The notes: generated by a model from the letters alone, not told the origin. A DNA stretch of 22,364 nucleotides from DATMBL01 sp050735975 (GCA_050735975.1 JBOHVS010000205.1:1-22364); one strand, 5' to 3'. Positions 6,282 to 14,049 are shown, counted from the stretch's first letter. Translations and numbers: made by a program.

Positions 6282-6414
6282 ACTCGCTGAGGTGTTGGAG
6301 ACGACAGGGACGAGTGTGGCCCGCTGGGAGAGGGGCGAGCGGCGAATATCGGGGCCGGTATCTGTCTGCATGCGACTGCTCGAAAAATACCACCCAAGGG
6401 AGGCCAAAAAGTAA
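6226..6414 (+). CDS. Small XRE/Cro-family HTH regulator (62 aa)
   Basis: Residues 4-45 form a standard Cro/CI helix-turn-helix (FRQIRKALGMSQSKLAEVLETTGTSVARWERGERRI), resembling MqsA/HigA-type antitoxin DNA-binding domains. No toxin-like partner is next to it, and the neighbour is the integrase. There is no ribosome binding site before the ATG, and the predicted transcription start coincides with it, so the mRNA is probably leaderless, as for lambda cI. Palindromes in the promoter suggest autorepression. The TAA stop overlaps the integrase ATG by one base, so this regulator probably controls integrase expression. Confidence 0.8.
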   Translation: MTGRQFRQIRKALGMSQSKLAEVLETTGTSVARWERGERRISGPVSVCMRLLEKYHPREAKK

Positions 6415-7634
6415 TGTCAGTCCAAACAACAGCAGCTGGTAGTTATGAGGTCCGGTACAGGGTGCCACATCCCCTGGAGCCGGGGAAATATATTCAGAAG
6501 CAAAAGACGTTCATCAAACACCGAGACGCCGTCGATTATGACAAGAAAGTCCACACCCAGATAAAAGACGGCGATTATGTCCCGCGGAGTCCCTTGACCG
6601 TGAAAGAGATTTCGGAGAAGTGGCTTGAAGCCAGAAAGAGCCGTTGGAAGATCCAGACCTATCTCAGCGCGAAGGGCCATGTAGGCAACTATATCGTTCC
6701 CGAGCTTGGCCATGTCAAAGCCACTGCGCTTCAGTTCGTCGCCATCGAGCAGGCCGGCGCGGAATGGGGAAAGAAGCTAGGCGTCGATACCGTGAATAAA
6801 ATCTTTGCCGACATCAACCGGGTTTACAAATTCGCCAGGAAACTCGGCGTAAGGGTCAATCCCATGGCCGACGTTGAGAGACTGGTTCAGAGAGTTTCGC
6901 CTGAGCAACTAGAAGCCTTAGCGCTTGGACATGAAATTGATTGCAAGTCCATCCCGGATCACGGTGAAGATCACCCGGCGGAAAAATCGAACAGGCTCAG
7001 AGCGATCAGGGCCGATGAGGTCTATTCAGCGCTTGAGCTAAAGAAGATCATCGAGGCCGGCGAGCCGGGACTTGAGAGAGTCAAGCATATGCTCGCCATT
7101 CTCACAGGCATGCGGCACGGGGAGCTAAACGCGCTTCGATGGTCGGTAGTGAGCCTGAAGAGAGGGACGCTATTCGTTAACCGGTCCCTGACGCAACTCA
7201 AAGGCGGAGCGATCCTGGAGCCGCCCAAGACAAAGAACGCTTACCGGACGCTCAAGCTGGCGCCTGAACTGCTCTCGGAAATCCGCAAGTGGAAACTCGC
7301 CTGTCCCAAGTCACCTAATGACTTTGTTCTATGCGATGTGGAGGGCCGGCCGATGAATCGGAAGAGCAATAACGATGCGCTCAAAGCCTGTTGTGAACGA
7401 GCCGGGGTCAAAGTTCTGTCGATGAATAATCTACGCCATAGCTTTGCAAGCCAGCACCTAATCACCAGAACGCCCGTGTTAGAAGTCAGCCGCATGATGG
7501 GCCACTCGGATCCGGCCGTGACGCTCAAAGTCTACAGCCGCTGGGCCGATCGGGAAGAGTCAACGTCAGAGATAGCGCTCGCCGGCAGGATCTTTGCCGC
7601 TGAAGATAAGCATGAGGCCACGGGGAGCGAGTGA
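6414..7634 (+). CDS. int: Tyrosine recombinase integrase (406 aa)
   Basis: The enzyme integrates and excises the element at the tRNA-Arg site. Residues 10-55 form an N-terminal arm-binding domain, about 62-150 the SAM-like core-binding domain, and about 200-390 the catalytic domain. Catalytic residues visible are Arg234 (TGMRHGEL), Lys272 or Lys274 (PPKTKNAYR), Arg341 (NNLRHSFAS), His363 (MMGHSD) and Tyr374 (KVYSRW). The usual His of the HxxR box is Asn338 here, a variation seen in some active relatives. AAGGGAGG precedes the start, and the ATG overlaps the XRE stop by one base. The gene ends 127 bp before the attachment site. Confidence 0.95.
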   Translation: MSVQTTAAGSYEVRYRVPHPLEPGKYIQKQKTFIKHRDAVDYDKKVHTQIKDGDYVPRSPLTVKEISEKWLEARKSRWKIQTYLSAKGHVGNYIVPELGHVKATALQFVAIEQAGAEWGKKLGVDTVNKIFADINRVYKFARKLGVRVNPMADVERLVQRVSPEQLEALALGHEIDCKSIPDHGEDHPAEKSNRLRAIRADEVYSALELKKIIEAGEPGLERVKHMLAILTGMRHGELNALRWSVVSLKRGTLFVNRSLTQLKGGAILEPPKTKNAYRTLKLAPELLSEIRKWKLACPKSPNDFVLCDVEGRPMNRKSNNDALKACCERAGVKVLSMNNLRHSFASQHLITRTPVLEVSRMMGHSDPAVTLKVYSRWADREESTSEIALAGRIFAAEDKHEATGSE

Positions 7635-7761
7635 AAACCCAACACAAGGTCAACATGACGTGCATTTATTTGCGTTAATGTCGAATACGGAAGCATCCAA
7701 AGTGACTGAATTTCCTACAACACGTAAACTGGTAGAATTCCATAAAACCAGCCTTGCAACA

Positions 7762-7803
7762 TTCCTAATCCTGGGGCCGTGAGTTCGAATCTCGCCGGGG
7801 GCA
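7762..7803 (+). other. Attachment site: 3' half of tRNA-Arg(CCT)
   Basis: The segment reads as a tRNA from the anticodon loop on: loop TTCCTAA (7762-7768, anticodon CCT), stem TCCTG, variable GGGCC, T stem GTGAG / loop TTCGAAT / stem CTCGC (7779-7795), acceptor CGGGGGC (7796-7802) and discriminator A (7803). CCA is not encoded. The 5' sequence cannot complete a tRNA, so this is a fragment. Crossover in the anticodon loop is typical of tyrosine integrases. The intact tRNA gene should lie at the other end of the element. Confidence 0.88.
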
Positions 7804-7850
7804 TATCCGCCTTCCTAAGAACGGTTGTCGACGAGTGATGATCGTGGGGT

Positions 7851-8219
7851 TTAATGAGTGAGAGACCTATCAATCAAATCAATCAGCTTTTCCATGACAA
7901 AAGGCTTGGGAATAAAAATCCCTCCGATGGCCTCCACCTGGTTTTGAGTATCACTGGTCCCGTAACCCGTTATCAACACCTTTACCTTGCCGGCGTGCCG
8001 CACATGAAAATGAGTTAACACGTCGATGCCGGTCACTCGTCCCGGCATGCGGTAATCGCTGATGACCGCGTCGAAACTTTTATGATCCATGAACTCAATC
8101 GCTGTTTCTCCGTCGCGGGCGCCATAGACTTCGTATTTTTGCATTCGGAGAGAGTCCAGCAGGCTTAACCGAACCAGAGGTTCATCTTCTGCGACAAGGA
8201 CGCATGCCATAGAAGCCAT
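7851..8219 (-). CDS. Single-domain response regulator (CheY-like receiver)
   Basis: All receiver hallmarks are present in 122 residues: acidic pair Glu11-Asp12, phosphoacceptor Asp55 (ISDYRMPG), Thr84 (LITGYG) and Lys105 (PKPF). There is no output domain, so it must signal through protein partners. No histidine kinase is visible nearby. The start could be the ATG at 8219 or the one at 8210; neither has a strong ribosome binding site. It lies 36 bp after the membrane-protein gene on the same strand and is probably co-transcribed with it. The first gene on the chromosomal side of the attachment site. Confidence 0.88.
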   Translation of the reverse strand: MASMACVLVAEDEPLVRLSLLDSLRMQKYEVYGARDGETAIEFMDHKSFDAVISDYRMPGRVTGIDVLTHFHVRHAGKVKVLITGYGTSDTQNQVEAIGGIFIPKPFVMEKLIDLIDRSLTH

Positions 8220-8255
8220 CTCAGAGGTGAATTTTCATCCCATTTCTGAGTTATT

Positions 8256-8729
8256 TTACTTGGACTGAGGGATTACTTCCGTGAACCCGGCGATTGACAC
8301 CGTCGTTTCAAAATAGCCGGTCGGAAGCTTGGGCAGTGGCGGCGTGGGCGTGAATTTGAAACGGGTCGTTCCTCCCGGAGGTATGTCTCCGGGGACCGTG
8401 TGATAAGCGCTTGTGCCGGGATCATCTTTGCCGGGGTTGAATTCATCATTCCATAACCAGGTGTGCCGAATGAACAGCTGCACGTCGCGCAATGTGTGCG
8501 AAGATCGGTTGTGAATTTCGCCCACAACGGTTCCATCCTCCACAGAGAGCTTGTCGATGACTATGGTTCGGGCTGTCTCCTCAGGTGAGCTGACCATCTG
8601 AGATCGCGCCAAATTTTGCCATATAAGTACAAGCAACCCCGCCAAGAGCAAAACCAATGATACCTGGTAGATATCGTGCGATGCGGGCCGGCAGATCTTA
8701 GGCTTGACGCTATTCGACCTATTTCCCAT
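8256..8729 (-). CDS. Membrane-anchored protein with a beta-rich extracytoplasmic domain
   Basis: A basic N-terminus is followed by one membrane segment at residues 22-39 (VSLVLLLAGLLVLIW). About 115 residues then lie outside, probably in the periplasm. That domain has features of FxLYD-like immunoglobulin-type folds: VVGEIHNRSSHTLRDVQLFI, a central Trp-rich strand (HTWLWNDEF), YHTVPGDIPPGGTTRFKF and a terminal strand. Function is unknown. AGGAGAG precedes the ATG at 8729. It heads a two-gene unit with the response regulator. Confidence 0.7.
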   Translation of the reverse strand: MGNRSNSVKPKICRPASHDIYQVSLVLLLAGLLVLIWQNLARSQMVSSPEETARTIVIDKLSVEDGTVVGEIHNRSSHTLRDVQLFIRHTWLWNDEFNPGKDDPGTSAYHTVPGDIPPGGTTRFKFTPTPPLPKLPTGYFETTVSIAGFTEVIPQSK

Positions 8730-9171
8730 AAATCTCTCCTTTAACGATTTGTTCGCACCCTAAAACTGCTGCTAACACACGCGCAGGTCATCTACAACTG
8801 GACACGAAACCTATGGCCATATACCGCCAATAATGTCGATGGAATTAGAGCTTAAAAGGCGCGATCTTCGCTGGAAGGCAAATTTTGAGGATTATTTTCC
8901 GCGGAGACGATATAATTCGGTGATGGGCTCCTTTGTATCAACCAGGGCGGCTCGTTATGAGCGACAGAGGCGGGCCACTTCCGTATGGAATACCTCAGGA
9001 AGGCACTTGGGCTGTCGCTTGCTATTGAGTTGATCTTAACTAAGACTTCTCCATATGAGAGCGGAGCTGCCATCGAAGCGGAGTCTACCCTGAGCCAGGG
9101 ACCCACCTATCCTACGGCTCTCGCAAAGCGCAAGGAGCAAAGAGCAGGGGGGGGCCTTAATAGGGGTGATC
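8730..9171. other. Intergenic region upstream of the diadenylate cyclase
   Basis: About 440 bp without a convincing gene; the two short open frames here lack family features and ribosome binding sites. A TATAAT at 8911-8916 is a good -10 but has no clear -35 at the right distance (TTGAGG at 8885 is 20 bp away). No riboswitch or RNA gene is recognised. Confidence 0.35.
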
Positions 9172-10377
9172 ATGGGCGATAACACGATTCTTAATCTTGT
9201 CCGGGCCATAACGTTTTCAGAGATCATTGACATTATCTTGGTGTCGATTGTCCTGTATACGGGCATCGTTTGGGCGCAGCGAACTCGAGCGTCGTTTGTG
9301 GTCAGGGGAATCGCAATTCTGGGCGGCATTTATCTGATCGCCAGGCAGCTCGATCTGCAAATGATGGCGTGGATCTTTCAAGGCTTCTTTGCGATCTTTC
9401 TGGTTGTGATCGTGGTCATCTTTCAGGAAGAGCTCAGACAGATGTTCGAACGGATCGCAATTTGGAGCCTGCGCGGCAAACGAATTCCTGCTCTAGGTTC
9501 AACGGCCGCAGATGTCTTGGTGCGAACAATCGCTGATCTTGCGAAGGAGCACGTAGGAGCCCTGATTGTTATTCGAGGAAAGGATCCGTTGGAGCGACAT
9601 ATCACAGGAGGGATCGAGTTGGACGGGAGACTCAGCGAGCCGCTACTCAAAAGCCTTTTCGATTCTCATTCGCCCGGACACGACGGAGCCATCGTTGTGG
9701 AAAGCGACCGGATCACCCGCTTTGCCGCTCACCTGCCCCTCTCCAAAGACCTGATGCAGCTTGCGAACCTAGGCACCCGTCACAGTGCCGCCTTAGGTCT
9801 CGCGGAGTTAGCGGATGCGCTCTGTATAGTAGTTTCAGAACAACGCGGCACTGTTTCCGTTGCTCGAGACGGGCGGCTCCGAAGAATGGAGGATTTGCAG
9901 CGGCTTGGAAGGGTCATTCAGAATTTTCTCAACGATAAATTCCCCACCCACGAATCTGGCACGGCGGTCGCCTTCTTGCTGCAGTTCTTTCGGAAAAATT
10001 GGCTCGCAAAGGCCCTTGCAATTTCCCTTGCCATTGGTTTTTGGTACGTCTTCGTGCCCGGCGCCAAGATCGTCGAGCTGAATTTCAAGCTCCCGGTCTC
10101 GATCCAGAATCTTCCGTCGGATCTTCAGATCGAAGAGGTGCAGCCGGCGATGGTGAGCGTTACGTTTACCGGGCCGCGGCGCGCTTTTTATCTCTTCGAT
10201 CCTAAGAGGCTCTCTGTCACAGTGGATGCGTCTTTAGCTGAGCTGGGCCGTCGCACATTCAACATTTCCGAGCGGAACATCCGCCACCCAAATGACGTGA
10301 CTGTGCAGGAAGTGAACCCTCCGACGGTTAGAGTTTCGGTGAGGAAAGTTCCGTCAGACGAAACGACCCGCGGTTAA
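9172..10377 (+). CDS. cdaA: Diadenylate cyclase (CdaA type) fused to a YbbR/CdaR-like domain
   Basis: The enzyme would make cyclic di-AMP from two ATP at the membrane. Counting from the ATG at 9172, three hydrophobic segments lie at about residues 18-35, 42-60 and 68-86. The DisA_N catalytic domain spans about 100-255, with both signature motifs: HDGA near residue 170 and GTRHSAALGL near 201. A fourth membrane segment at about 277-296 leads into one YbbR domain (about 300-390). In Firmicutes CdaA and its regulator CdaR (several YbbR repeats) are separate genes; here they form one 401-residue protein. TAGGGGTGATC before the ATG supports this start; a GTG at 9166 is possible. Confidence 0.9.
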   Translation: MGDNTILNLVRAITFSEIIDIILVSIVLYTGIVWAQRTRASFVVRGIAILGGIYLIARQLDLQMMAWIFQGFFAIFLVVIVVIFQEELRQMFERIAIWSLRGKRIPALGSTAADVLVRTIADLAKEHVGALIVIRGKDPLERHITGGIELDGRLSEPLLKSLFDSHSPGHDGAIVVESDRITRFAAHLPLSKDLMQLANLGTRHSAALGLAELADALCIVVSEQRGTVSVARDGRLRRMEDLQRLGRVIQNFLNDKFPTHESGTAVAFLLQFFRKNWLAKALAISLAIGFWYVFVPGAKIVELNFKLPVSIQNLPSDLQIEEVQPAMVSVTFTGPRRAFYLFDPKRLSVTVDASLAELGRRTFNISERNIRHPNDVTVQEVNPPTVRVSVRKVPSDETTRG

Positions 10378-10465
10378 ACGGTTCGCACCGTGGATCTGCC
10401 CAACGAGGCGCATGCCGACAAATTTACCGAAGGGTTCTTAGTAAGTAGGCATAAGTCGGGGGCGA

Positions 10466-10512
10466 CGCCTGAAGGATGCGGGCACGCGAACGTAAAAGGC
10501 TGCGTTCAGGCG
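10466..10512 (+). promoter_or_regulatory. Inverted repeat in the leader of the universal stress gene
   Basis: CGCCTGAA (10466-10473) and TTCAGGCG (10505-10512) are perfect 8-bp inverted arms separated by 31 bases. They lie in the 195-bp gap before the gene at 10573. No T run follows, so an mRNA leader structure or a protein-binding site is more likely than a terminator. Confidence 0.4.
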
Positions 10513-10572
10513 CAGAAGCTGGCTTGCAAAAACTGCACGCGAGCTTAGGGTAGATAGTAGGAGGAGGATACG

Positions 10573-11475
10573 ATGTATACACGGATACTGATACCGCTGG
10601 ACGGATCGAAGACGGCTGAGAAAGTTCTACCCTACGCTCGAACTTTGGCCGGGAGGCTAAAGATCCCGGTCGAGCTTTTAAGCGTAATCGACATTGCCGC
10701 TCTGGCGAGCCAAACGTCGGCCGAAAAGGCGAGATATTTGGATAGGCTGGTCGAAGACGGTGTGCGGAGCAGTGAGACCTACCTCAAGGAAATGGGCAGG
10801 AGCTTTCCGGGACTAAGTGTCAAGTGTACCGTCGAAAAGGGCAGGGCCGAGGAAGTCATCATTGAGAAAGGCGCCTCGGATGCTGCGCTCACGGCGATGG
10901 CCACGCACGGTCGCTCGGGAATTGATCGATGGCTCTTGGGTAGTGTCGCGGAGAAAGTGCTCCGGGGGGCGACCAATCCGCTTTTGTTGGTCCGCGCCAG
11001 CGAACAGGCGAAGAGTGGAGGGGAGGCGGCGCTCAAATCCGTCATTGTCCCTCTAGACGGCTCTGCGCTGGGGGATTCTATTATTCCGCATGTGGTGGAA
11101 CTGGCCAAGGCATTACAGCTCGAAATTTTGTTAGTCCGTGCTTACCAGATTCCGGTGACTACTTACGCGGGCGTTGAGGACTATTACGCGGTCAATTACG
11201 ACGAAATTAGGGAAGCGCTCAGAGACGAAGGTCGAAGTTACCTCGAGAAAAGGATCGAGGAGCTGAAGCGAGCGGGAATTGAGAGAGTCTCTCTTGCGGC
11301 GCCCGAAGGTTATGCCCCAGACGAGATCATCTCTCTCGGCCGCAAAACCCCGGATAATCTCATTGCGATGTGCACCCACGGCCGTTCGGGTGTAACGCGC
11401 TGGGTGCTCGGAAGCGTAACCGAGACAGTGGTGCGCCACTCTGGAGATCCGGTATTGGTGATCAGGTCGAAGTGA
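10573..11475 (+). CDS. Tandem universal stress protein (two UspA domains)
   Basis: The 300-residue protein holds two UspA domains, about 1-142 and 153-300. Each ends in the ATP-binding signature: THGRSGIDRWLLGSVAEKVL and THGRSGVTRWVLGSVTETVV. Each starts with a strand and PLDGS (ILIPLDGSKTAE, VIVPLDGSALGD). ATP-binding UspA proteins act in stress tolerance and energy sensing. AGGAGGAGG precedes the ATG. The gene converges with the CBS gene, with only six bases between the two stops. Confidence 0.93.
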   Translation: MYTRILIPLDGSKTAEKVLPYARTLAGRLKIPVELLSVIDIAALASQTSAEKARYLDRLVEDGVRSSETYLKEMGRSFPGLSVKCTVEKGRAEEVIIEKGASDAALTAMATHGRSGIDRWLLGSVAEKVLRGATNPLLLVRASEQAKSGGEAALKSVIVPLDGSALGDSIIPHVVELAKALQLEILLVRAYQIPVTTYAGVEDYYAVNYDEIREALRDEGRSYLEKRIEELKRAGIERVSLAAPEGYAPDEIISLGRKTPDNLIAMCTHGRSGVTRWVLGSVTETVVRHSGDPVLVIRSK

Positions 11476-11481
11476 CCGCTG

Positions 11482-11871
11482 CTAGAGATCGTAAACCGGC
11501 GTATGGAGCGCGATATGTTTGCCCATCGCGATGGCGTTCACGATATCGGCGCGACTGACGACGCCGACGACCTCATCGCCGCGCATCACCGGCACTCTTT
11601 TGATCTTATGGGTCGTCATTATTCGCGCGATCTCCTCAACGAAGGTCTCCTCGCCAACGCTGATAACCTTCGTGCTCATAATCGCTCTCACATCCTTCCC
11701 TTTTTTGGCGACAATATCGGCCTCAGAGACGATACCGATGATTTTGCCGTTCCTGCCCGCTACCGGCACGCCGCTAATTTGGTTCTTGATGAGAATCATT
11801 GCGAGTTTCTTCACGGTCGTCTTCGGGCTTACGGTGATGACCTCGCGGGTCATGATATCCTTTGCGATCAT
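11482..11871 (-). CDS. CBS-domain pair protein (129 aa)
   Basis: Two CBS domains fill the protein. CBS1 spans about residues 7-62 (DIMTREVITVSPKTTVKKLAMIL, then SGVPVAGRNGKIIGIVSEADIV). CBS2 spans about 67-122 (IMSTKVISVGEETFVEEIARIM, then KRVPVMRGDEVVGVVSRADIV). CBS pairs usually bind AMP, ATP or related nucleotides and regulate partner proteins; this one has no fused effector. The ATG at 11871 is chosen because GGAGGG lies eight bases before it; the frame is open further upstream, but that extension does not look like the family. It faces the tandem universal stress gene. Confidence 0.9.
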   Translation of the reverse strand: MIAKDIMTREVITVSPKTTVKKLAMILIKNQISGVPVAGRNGKIIGIVSEADIVAKKGKDVRAIMSTKVISVGEETFVEEIARIMTTHKIKRVPVMRGDEVVGVVSRADIVNAIAMGKHIALHTPVYDL

Positions 11872-12345
11872 CGGCTTTTCCCTCCTGAAGTCGTCTTCGG
11901 AACCAAAGCCTTCATATGAAGGACCCGGCAGCCATGGCTCATCCGTCATTCTGGATGCCGATTATTTTGCGGCGCGATTTGCGCGCTCCCATCTAGCAAT
12001 GGGGCTACCTTGGCCTCCGAATAGTAAAACCAGCCGTTCTTTTATACCGTCGCTCGCATCGCCGCAACCGTTCGCAACTTTGGTTGTTGGTGCCCATCGC
12101 GGATGCGATCTGCCGGATTAGAAGGATCTCACCGTCCGCGCAGGGTCTTACCGGAATCGATGATTCGAGGTTCCGAAGACTTGCGCCCTGAAACGAAGTG
12201 CCAAGCTGGAAAAGCATGTTGATCTTCTTGAGTTCCTAAGGGATACTTTAAACGAAAGGTGAGGTGCCGGAAAACCGCATCCAATGAAAATTGTAAAAAC
12301 TCGAAGGAAGAGTGCCTGCGCGCAGATTAGGCGGGAGTGCTGAAG
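11872..12345. other. Divergent intergenic region
   Basis: About 470 bp between the minus-strand CBS gene and the plus-strand kinase-family gene. A 200-codon open frame running through here on the plus strand is the antisense of the CBS gene extended, and is not credible. It should hold both promoters, but none stands out by eye. No RNA gene is recognised. Confidence 0.35.
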
Positions 12346-12831
12346 GTGCAACTCACGACAGTAGCGATCGAAAAGCCGGACGACGTTAACTTCGTCCTTG
12401 GCCAAAGCCACTTTATCAAAACTGTGGAAGACATCCACGAGGCGATGGTCCAGTCTGTCCCGGGGATTAAGTTTGGCGTTGCTTTTTGTGAGGCTTCCGG
12501 CGAGATGCTCGTGCGCTGGACCGGCACGGACGACGCCATGATCGAGCTGGCCAAACGTAACGCGCTGGCCCTCTCAGCCGGTCATAGTTTCATTCTCTTT
12601 TTGGCGCCTGGGTTCTTTCCTGTCAACGTGTTGAACACGCTCAAGATGGTGCCCGAAGTTTGTCGCATCTTCTGCGCTACGGCGAACCCGGTTGAGGTAG
12701 TGATCGCCGATACCGAGCAGGGAAGAGGGATTCTCGGGGTGATCGACGGCGGAAAGAGCAAGGGTGTAGAGGGTGCCGACGGCATCGCGTGGCGGAAAGA
12801 TCTCCTGCGCAAGATCGGTTACAAGCTGTAG
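12346..12831 (+). CDS. Adenosine-specific kinase family protein (COG1839 / PF04008)
   Basis: The 161-residue protein matches the family from end to end: IEKPDDVNFVLGQSHFIKTVEDIHEA near the N-terminus, GIKFGVAFCEASGEMLVRWTG, GHSFILFL, FPVNVLNTLKMVPEVCRIFCATANPVEV, and RGILGVIDGGKSKGVE. Members are described as adenosine-specific kinases and are known mainly from archaea and some bacteria. The physiological reaction is not firmly established. The GTG at 12346 gives the family's usual N-terminus (short strand, then IEKP) and has GGGAG eight bases before it; a GTG at 12337 is also open. It converges with a universal stress gene. Confidence 0.88.
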   Translation: MQLTTVAIEKPDDVNFVLGQSHFIKTVEDIHEAMVQSVPGIKFGVAFCEASGEMLVRWTGTDDAMIELAKRNALALSAGHSFILFLAPGFFPVNVLNTLKMVPEVCRIFCATANPVEVVIADTEQGRGILGVIDGGKSKGVEGADGIAWRKDLLRKIGYKL

Positions 12832-12923
12832 CTTACCAACAACCGGCGGTCCTGCCATCACATCCCAATTCCGGTCACTTACAATTGGCTTGTGCCTCCA
12901 TCACTCCTTTTCGGTCGGCCGCC

Positions 12924-13391
12924 TTACCTTTTTGGTCCGGTGGTGAGGGCTAGCGGTATCGTCATTACGGGAATCGGCGAGAGGCGGACCGTTTTCTCAG
13001 CGACGCTGCCCATGACCATGTGCGGCAGGCCGGTCCGGCCATGGGTTCCCATGAGGATCAGATCCGCCTTTTCGCTGCGCGCCTTGGCAAGGATCTCCCG
13101 GCCGGGGTTCCCCCAAACCAGAACCGTTTTTGCGGCCAAGTTTCGCTCCCGCAGCTCGTCGCTCAGATTCCGCAGCAGCGAGGTTGCCAGCGTTTCGAGA
13201 GTCTTTCGGTGCTCGACCAGCTTGAGCGTGTCGGTGACGCTGTAGGGGAGGGATTCAATAACATGCATGAGGATCAACGTCGCCGTGAATTTTTCAGCAA
13301 AAATAGAAGCGTAGCCGATCGTGCTCTCCGAGTAGGAGGAAAAATCCACGGGGACGAGAATCTTTCTTATGCGCGGCGTTTCCTTATTCAT
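12924..13391 (-). CDS. Universal stress protein (single UspA domain, 155 aa)
   Basis: One UspA domain covers the protein. It starts with the strand ILVPVDFSSYSE and ends with the ATP-binding signature GTHGRTGLPHMVMGSVAEKTVRLSPIPVM. AAGGA lies eight bases before the ATG at 13391. It is convergent with the kinase-family gene and divergent from the LapA-like gene. It is the third UspA domain within 3 kb, next to the c-di-AMP synthase and the CBS-pair protein. Confidence 0.92.
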   Translation of the reverse strand: MNKETPRIRKILVPVDFSSYSESTIGYASIFAEKFTATLILMHVIESLPYSVTDTLKLVEHRKTLETLATSLLRNLSDELRERNLAAKTVLVWGNPGREILAKARSEKADLILMGTHGRTGLPHMVMGSVAEKTVRLSPIPVMTIPLALTTGPKR

Positions 13392-13548
13392 GATTCCTTC
13401 TTTGGTTCCGAGCCACGGTCTTCTTCACTGGAGTCTCACAAACCCGACACCGGCAGTCAACAGGCGTACTAATAAATGCAGGTCGGACCCGAAATCGTCA
13501 TTGATTCGAGAATGTGACGAGATTATTCTCACCCTAGGAGGGGATGTT

Positions 13549-14049
13549 ATGCCTTTGCGCACAATCCTGATACTGATCCTTTTGGCTGCAATCGCGATTT
13601 TCGCGGGGCTCAATTGGGGCGCGTTCACCGCGCCGACGACATTGCTGGTCGGCTTCGGAACCGTTGAGGCCCCGCTCGGGTTGATCATGCTCGGGCTCAT
13701 GGTTTTGCTGGCCTTCCTGTTTCTTATCTTCGTGACTTATCTCCAAACAACGGTCCTTCTCGAAAGCCGCCGCCACGCGCGTGAGTTGCAGGCGCAGCGG
13801 GACGTTGCGGAACAGGCCGAAGCTTCCCGCTATAGCCGGTTGCGCGAATTTCTCGAGGCCGAATTGCAGAAAATCAGGTATCGCAGCGAGCTGGCGGAAA
13901 CCGGAGTCATAGCGCGATTGGACCAGCTCGACCGCGAGCTGCGCGCATTGATCGAACAATCGGGCAATACGCTGGCTGCCTATATTGGGGAACTCGAAGA
14001 CCGCCTCCAAAGGGAGATTGGCGGAAAGGACCGAACCACGCCAGCATAA
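13549..14049 (+). CDS. LapA-like (DUF1049) membrane protein with a coiled-coil tail (166 aa)
   Basis: Two hydrophobic segments lie at residues 4-23 and 42-66, with the conserved-looking NWGAFTAP loop between them. This is the arrangement of LapA/DUF1049 inner-membrane proteins. A charged helical region from about residue 72 to 160 is probably a cytoplasmic coiled coil and is longer than in typical LapA. In enterobacteria LapA works with LapB in controlling LPS synthesis; whether it does so here is unknown. AGGAGGGG precedes the ATG at 13549. The frame is open upstream, but that part overlaps the divergent universal stress gene. Confidence 0.75.
   Translation: MPLRTILILILLAAIAIFAGLNWGAFTAPTTLLVGFGTVEAPLGLIMLGLMVLLAFLFLIFVTYLQTTVLLESRRHARELQAQRDVAEQAEASRYSRLREFLEAELQKIRYRSELAETGVIARLDQLDRELRALIEQSGNTLAAYIGELEDRLQREIGGKDRTTPA

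Larger units (their letters stand above)
1..7803. mobile_element. Integrated prophage-like element, right portion, ending in a tRNA-Arg attachment site
   Basis: The segment holds phage tail-type genes, several small helix-turn-helix proteins and a tyrosine integrase. The integrase lies next to the 3' half of a tRNA-Arg gene (7762-7803), the usual layout of an element integrated into a tRNA gene. Genes right of 7803 are ordinary chromosomal ones. The left end and the intact tRNA copy must lie outside the window, because no second copy of the tRNA segment is visible to the left. No terminase, portal, capsid, tail-tube or lysis gene is visible here, so it may be a complete prophage seen in part, a satellite or a decayed remnant. 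The right boundary is well supported; the nature of the element is inferred. Confidence 0.8.

Noticed and set aside
6226..7634. XRE protein as antitoxin of a toxin-antitoxin pair
   Set aside because: The HTH resembles antitoxin domains, but no toxin-like gene is adjacent; both neighbours are recombination-type proteins.
11519..12121. 200-codon plus-strand open frame
   Set aside because: It is antisense to the CBS-pair gene and runs into intergenic DNA; no motif or start site supports it.
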